Below are positions 31,650 to 36,265 of a DNA stretch of 36,265 bases, piece by piece; positions within the stretch are counted from its first letter, which is position 1, and the number at the start of each line of letters is the position of its first letter. Made by a program: the position numbers and the translations under genes. The notes below the pieces were generated by a model, which did not search any database, had not been told where the DNA came from, and was given only the letters and a program-made list of their open reading frames with translations. The stretch spans positions 163,996-200,260 of the forward strand of contig NW_003206671.1 in assembly GCF_000006405.1 (NCBI RefSeq), read 5' to 3'. This stretch comes from Perkinsus marinus ATCC 50983 (taxonomy: Eukaryota > Perkinsozoa > Perkinsida > Perkinsidae).

Positions 31650-34600
31650 ATGGCTGCAACTACTCCGGCAAGAAGTCTCCGAGGAGTACCGCCCTCGATG
31701 ATTGCATACCTGGGTGAGGAAGAGGCCGCGAGAGTTGCCAACGCTCGACTGTTGGTGGTCGGAGCTGGTGGCATAGGGTGTGAGCTGCTGAAGGATCTCA
31801 GCATGATGGGGGTATATCAATAAGGAACTGAGTCCACTTTGGTACGCTCCGTTGAGTAGGTCCGGAACGTGACTACCATCGACCTGGATACAATTGACGT
31901 TTCCAATCTCAATCGGCAATTCTTGTTTCGGCGGCATCATGTGAATCGACCGAAGGCCGAAGTCGCCTCGGAGGCCGCCATGGCCTTCAACAAGGAGGTA
32001 AGGACGCGTAGTTTTCAGAGTCTGTTGTTCCTGAATGCTAGTGAAAGGGTCCTCCTCCCTTATGCCTCAGGTGAAAATTGATGGGAAGTTGGGAAACGTG
32101 AAGGATCCGCAATATTCGTCGACATTCTTCTCCTCTTTCGACGTGGTTCTCAATGCTCTCGATAACGTGAATGCGAGGCGCCACGTTAATCGCCTTTGTT
32201 TGGCGACTAAGCGGCCGCTTATTGAGGCTGGTAGTATGAAGGTGCCTATCACTTCCCTATAGAAAAGCAGTGGACGGGAAAATGAAAAATCCGAAGCTTA
32301 CTGTGCCTGTAGTTAATCCTCCATGTTAGGGACAACTGGATTCACTGGACAGTGTACGGTCATATATCCGCAGCAGAGTGAATGCTATGAGTGTAAGTCT
32401 CGGGGGAGATCATTTGGGCACTCGAGCATAGGAAGGCTGGTTGTAGGGGTTTGTTCCATACTTGAAACTTGCGTGAGGAAATTTCAGCATGATCGAATTG
32501 ATCAGATCTACTACATGTAAGGTGTCTTCTCATAATCAGCGAAGGAACCGCTGAGTGAAGCGAACATATATTTCATCACTCCTTGAAACTGTATCCGGCT
32601 CTTCAGTGTTATTCAAGTGGGCCTCAGCAGTATATGGCGTCTATCGTTTAGGCACGAGCAAGGCTGCGCCGAAGGTTTACCCGGTATGTACTATTCGGTC
32701 GACACCCTCTACCCCCGTGCATTGCATACAATGGGCGAAATTACTGTAGGGACTTTTCAGGAGTGTGAGGTGATTAATGATTGTTATTGGCTAGGTTCGA
32801 ACTCATGTTTGGCATTGAGGATGACAACAGTGTGTTGGCCGATCTGAAGGAACCTCTCAATAGACTACGCTCTTCAGGTAGGTGTTGGAGCCTGCCACTG
32901 CCTCGTCAACAGAGAACATGGCTTTCGTCTCTCTGTAGTTACAACCTCGCTTTGTGTTCACCACTTTTCTCTGTAACCTTATAATGGGTTATTGTATATA
33001 GATATCGTAGCTTTTGGTTATAGCATATATCAGTACTATTGAATATTGGAGTTTCACCTGTTTCACGTGAAGTAGCGTAGAACTCGGTGAAAAACGCGAT
33101 ATTCGCGCTATGCAGTAGTCGTGAAATATGTTTCTCATATCACGGGTGAAACTCCATTATTAATATTTCTCATAAAGTTTGCAACGATGAATGACTAAGT
33201 GTTCGTCTCGTCAGATGATGACGCGTCGGTGAAGGCGGATGAGATACGACGAGAAGCTGTGGCTATCTTTGATCATCTCTTCTGCAATGACATCAGGTAA
33301 AGGCTTCAGGCTCGATGAGTTTCACTCGACTGTTGTAGGTCTCAGCTGGAATTGACCAACCTCTGGGCTGACGGCAAGCGGCAGGCTCCGATACCAGTGA
33401 GCTTCAACGAGGCGGTGGCGACAGGATCTGAGGAGGAGAAGGATGTTAGTGATGGACACTTGGATTCATGTGGACGTGTACAGTAATAGGTACAAGTGGT
33501 GTGGTCGGTGGCGAAGCAGGCGAGATTGTTTGTGGACACGGTGAGTCGTATATTCTCTAGCAGAAGGGACGAGATCGGTAATAATAGGCGGTAGAAGGGT
33601 CTGTAGGAATCGCAGGGGTTCTGTGTATGCCGCGCTCTCCGCTAGAACAGAGCAGTGTAGAGCATCCCGATCTGAACATGTTTTTGATGGACTCATGTGC
33701 ATAGTAGGAAAGAGCGATATATCATAGTAACATTGCATCTTTCCACTGCGAAAGCAACGCTCTTATTTGTGCGGGCGTGATCGTGAGGGAAGAAGAGGAC
33801 ATCGTGACTGGACGATTTACCATGGGGGTTCCGGGGATGAAGACGCCTATACGAAAAACACCAGCTCTTTCTCTGTCTTGAAATGAAGTTCCTGCTCGCC
33901 CGTTCTCCGCGATGGCCCCTCATGCTGATGTTTATTGGTGTATCATTTTCGATCGCCTCCACCTGCTGTCGTGACAGGTACCATGGCGTTTAGCAAGGAC
34001 GACAAGATGGCCGTCGACTTTGTTTGTGCTGCATCGAATATGAGAATGCACAACTACCACATACCGCTGCAAAGCCGGTGGTCAGTCGAGTCTATTGCTG
34101 GCGCGATTGTAGGCGATTTGATAGCACCTTTACTTGCCATATGAGGGTCGATTCAGGTTCCTGCGGTTGCTACCACGAACTGTATTGTTGCCGGTTTGCA
34201 GTGTACCAATCTCCTTGCGATTTTGCGAGAGATTCTTCGGTGCGAGCAAGATCGCAGCAGAAAGTTCAGCCTGAGGGCATCAGGAGCGACCAACGTGTGG
34301 ATCAAGTGAGGCCTCCTATGCTGGCCGAGACAAGCGAGATTTCAGATACCCAGATCCTGCTGGGAAGAACATCCTTGTTCCTGACGCGTTCTTGCCGCCT
34401 AACCCGGATTGTTACGTCTGTCAAAGCTCCTGGGTGACGGTAACCCTAAACGACTTGGGGTGAGTTATTTACTACCAGCGTGTTTGCGGTAGTGACGAGA
34501 TGCCTCTCAGAAAGTGGACTGTGCAGGACTTCGTGACGAAGGTGCTGAAGAAGCAGCTTGGTGCATCAGCGCCGTTTTTGGTCTTCCAAGGTGGCTAACG

Positions 34601-35160
34601 GGACGGGTGCCTCGGCTGAGATCTCTCATGCGATCAGGTAACGTGATTTATGAGGTTACTACGGATGAGGATGAGGATGATGAAGATGAAGGTCTGCATC
34701 CGGAATGGTCGCTGAAGCAGTGGGATATCGTGAGTTTCGATTCGCTGATTTTTCCATCAGAAGCGTTGTTTAGGAGCCTGGAAGTCTCATTGACGCCACT
34801 GACGATATGCAGTCATGGAGTACTCAGATTGTGCTACTCGAGGATCCCAGGTAGATTCGATCGGTCTTGTTGGCCTATCAGCTGTGCGCTCTTAGTATGA
34901 GTGAGGAAGACCATCCGGAGCTGTTCACTATCTCCCGCGGACAACAACAGGCTGCTTCTCCAACTGAGTGAGTCGGGCTCATATTGCAATATTGCTCATA
35001 TTGCTCGGAAGGCGCTCGATTGGATTAGCATATCAGTTCTTGCGGTGGGCAAATTGTCGCAGTGTGTAGGAAACGAGCCTTGGACGATGGTACTGTGGAA
35101 GAGTTGCCCAAGCGCAGGAAGCTGAACGATGAGGAGACTATCATTCACAACGGTCACTGA
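31650..35160 (+). CDS. UBA2: SUMO-activating enzyme subunit 2 (UBA2/SAE2)
   Basis: The catalytic half of the SUMO E1. It adenylates SUMO and carries it as a thioester before transfer to UBC9. ATG at 31650. Blocks in order: [20 protein letters not shown] (ATP loop), [58 protein letters not shown] (first zinc CxxC), [20 protein letters not shown] with the catalytic Cys at 32687-32689, [44 protein letters not shown], then NPDCYVC (second zinc pair). A ubiquitin-fold domain ([35 protein letters not shown]) follows. The basic tail [20 protein letters not shown] resembles the nuclear signal of SAE2; stop at 35158-35160. At least ten introns. A small foldback element occupies one of them (about 33040-33172). 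Confidence 0.92.
33040..33172. repeat. Small foldback (MITE-like) element in a UBA2 intron
   Basis: The ends are inverted repeats: AATATTGGAGTTTCACC at about 33043 faces GGTGAAACTCCATTATTAAT at about 33146. Inner arms also pair (TTTCACGTGAAG against CGTGAAATATG). Total about 130 bp with no coding potential. The sequence differs from the larger family at 3342 and 19198, apart from a shared GGAGTTT..CAC motif. Confidence 0.65.
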
Positions 35161-35341
35161 GATCCTGTCAGGTTGCTGAAGTTTCTATCGGGGATGAACT
35201 GATCTGAGTTGGAATGTCAATAACTGATGGGTGTTGTGTGAGAGACGAGGTTTGATTTCGAGCTTTCCCCGGCCCGACAGCTCGCGAGTTCGCTACTATA
35301 GTTTGTTGCTTGTCGGCTGTTGTGCCGGACTTACCGTCTAA

Positions 35342-36265
35342 ATGACAACATTGAATAAACTCGGCATTCAGGGTATCAGATCGTTCTCATCGGAAAGGAT
35401 CGAAGCTATCGAATTTGAGAAGCCTGTCACGCTCATTGTGGGCCACAACGGAGCAGGTACTAGGGCACGCAGAAGTCTCACATCGCATGGTGTCCGACAC
35501 GTCGAAATGGTCAATCATCATGCGAACTAAATTTAAACTCAAACATCACTTTTCAAGGACATACCACTCCTTCCACAAATAGTACGACAAGTTATATTGC
35601 TGTCTGTCAACCAAAATACACCTTGGTTGTCGTCGTGGATCGTCTCTGAGAGGCTCAGGGGATATCTTATAGTGGCAACCGCGTAAACCGATCATAGAGA
35701 GCATTTCTATTGCACCCAATTCCATCTGGACTCCTCAGGGAAGACGACGGTCATCGAGTGCCTCAAGATGGCTACCACAGGAGTGCTGCCACCTAACTGC
35801 GATAAGGGACACGGGTACAATCACCCTATGTCGTGAAAGGATTCGAGTCCTCCATTGTAGGTTTGTCTTCGACCCGAATGTTGCCGGAGTGCCAGAAGTG
35901 AAGGGGCAGATCAAGCTCATGTTCCGCTCTGCTGCAGCGAAGCAGGTATGAGGCTGTTATTCATTGTAGAGGATGGTGTCTTACGTAGGTGGTCATGTCC
36001 AGGATATTCCAGCTGACGAATCAACGCAACCGAGCTGGCGTATTGAAGACGACGTTCAAGCAGTTAGAAAGCCTCATCAAGTGAGCGTAGTCATTAGGTC
36101 AATCCACATCGAGATCAGCAACACTGGGCACTTTCATTCTAATGCGAAGCGCGGACGGATAAGTCTATCTGCGAACTTATTTTGTATGTGTTGTTAGGGT
36201 TGAAAGTCAGCAGGACGTTTCAACCATATCGTCGAACTCCCTAATAGGGAGTCTCTATTAAAGGA
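35342..36265 (+). CDS. RAD50: RAD50 double-strand-break repair ATPase (5' part)
   Basis: The SMC-like ATPase of the MRE11-RAD50 complex; only the N-terminus lies in the window. It starts [18 protein letters not shown], then [13 protein letters not shown] phase-1 intron (35457 to about 35738) splits the Walker A codon, and the next exon resumes [19 protein letters not shown] and NCDKGHG. After a short intron comes [20 protein letters not shown] and FRSAAAKQ. The next exon reads [20 protein letters not shown] and [11 protein letters not shown]. Spacing and sequence fit eukaryotic RAD50 (GPNGAGKTT.IECLK, then V.DPKVA...V..QI.L.F, then K.FK.LE). The exon after 36080 is unclear, and the gene runs off the window. 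Confidence 0.9.

Noticed and set aside
1-36265. CRISPR array, prokaryotic operon, phage or plasmid features
   Set aside because: No direct-repeat/spacer arrays and no Shine-Dalgarno organisation; genes are spliced eukaryotic genes.

Overview
This is eukaryotic nuclear DNA packed with protein genes on both strands. Most genes are broken up by many short GT-AG introns, often only 45-60 bp, and use the standard code with a mild GC bias. The gene content (polypeptide GalNAc-transferase, a CEP164-type basal-body protein, epsin, SAE2, RAD50) together with the tiny introns suggests a flagellate-forming alveolate. A Perkinsus-like perkinsid is my best guess. That assignment is inference, because no rRNA or organelle marker is present. 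A run of 100 Ns (14228-14327) marks an assembly gap.

Layout, left to right: an unassigned stretch (1-2098); a cyclin T/K/L-like gene (+, from 2099, tail perhaps to 4275) with a foldback transposable element near its 3' part; an unknown coiled-coil gene (+, 4914-6377); a PP2C phosphatase whose last exons splice in frame into a Pin1-type parvulin domain (+, 6893-9756); a CEP164-like WW/coiled-coil gene (-, 12711-10226); an ENTH-domain epsin (-, 15150-13050) containing the gap; a 71-residue RING-like protein (-, 15572-15235); very-long-chain enoyl-CoA reductase (+, 15801-16903); an intronless type II membrane protein with a methyltransferase-like core (+, 17558-18640); a second, truncated copy of the foldback element (about 19198-19430); an intronless DExH helicase (+, 20074-22971); a WDR74/Nsa1-like ribosome-biogenesis gene (-, 25603-23318); a GT27 polypeptide GalNAc-transferase (+, 25798 to about 29220); a ubiquilin/Dsk2-like gene (+, 29390-31325); SUMO-activating enzyme subunit 2, UBA2 (+, 31650-35160), with a second small foldback element in an intron; and the 5' end of RAD50 (+, 35342 to the window end).

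The genes do not form one pathway. They are ordinary cellular functions: transcription or cell-cycle control, phosphorylation signalling, cilium assembly, endocytosis, lipid elongation, ribosome assembly, mucin-type glycosylation, ubiquitin/SUMO and DNA repair. The most unusual items are the PP2C-parvulin fusion (16 exons that sum to an exact open frame of 1542 nt), the dispersed foldback repeats, and a diverged copy of one epsin exon at about 6409-6477 whose differences are mostly silent.
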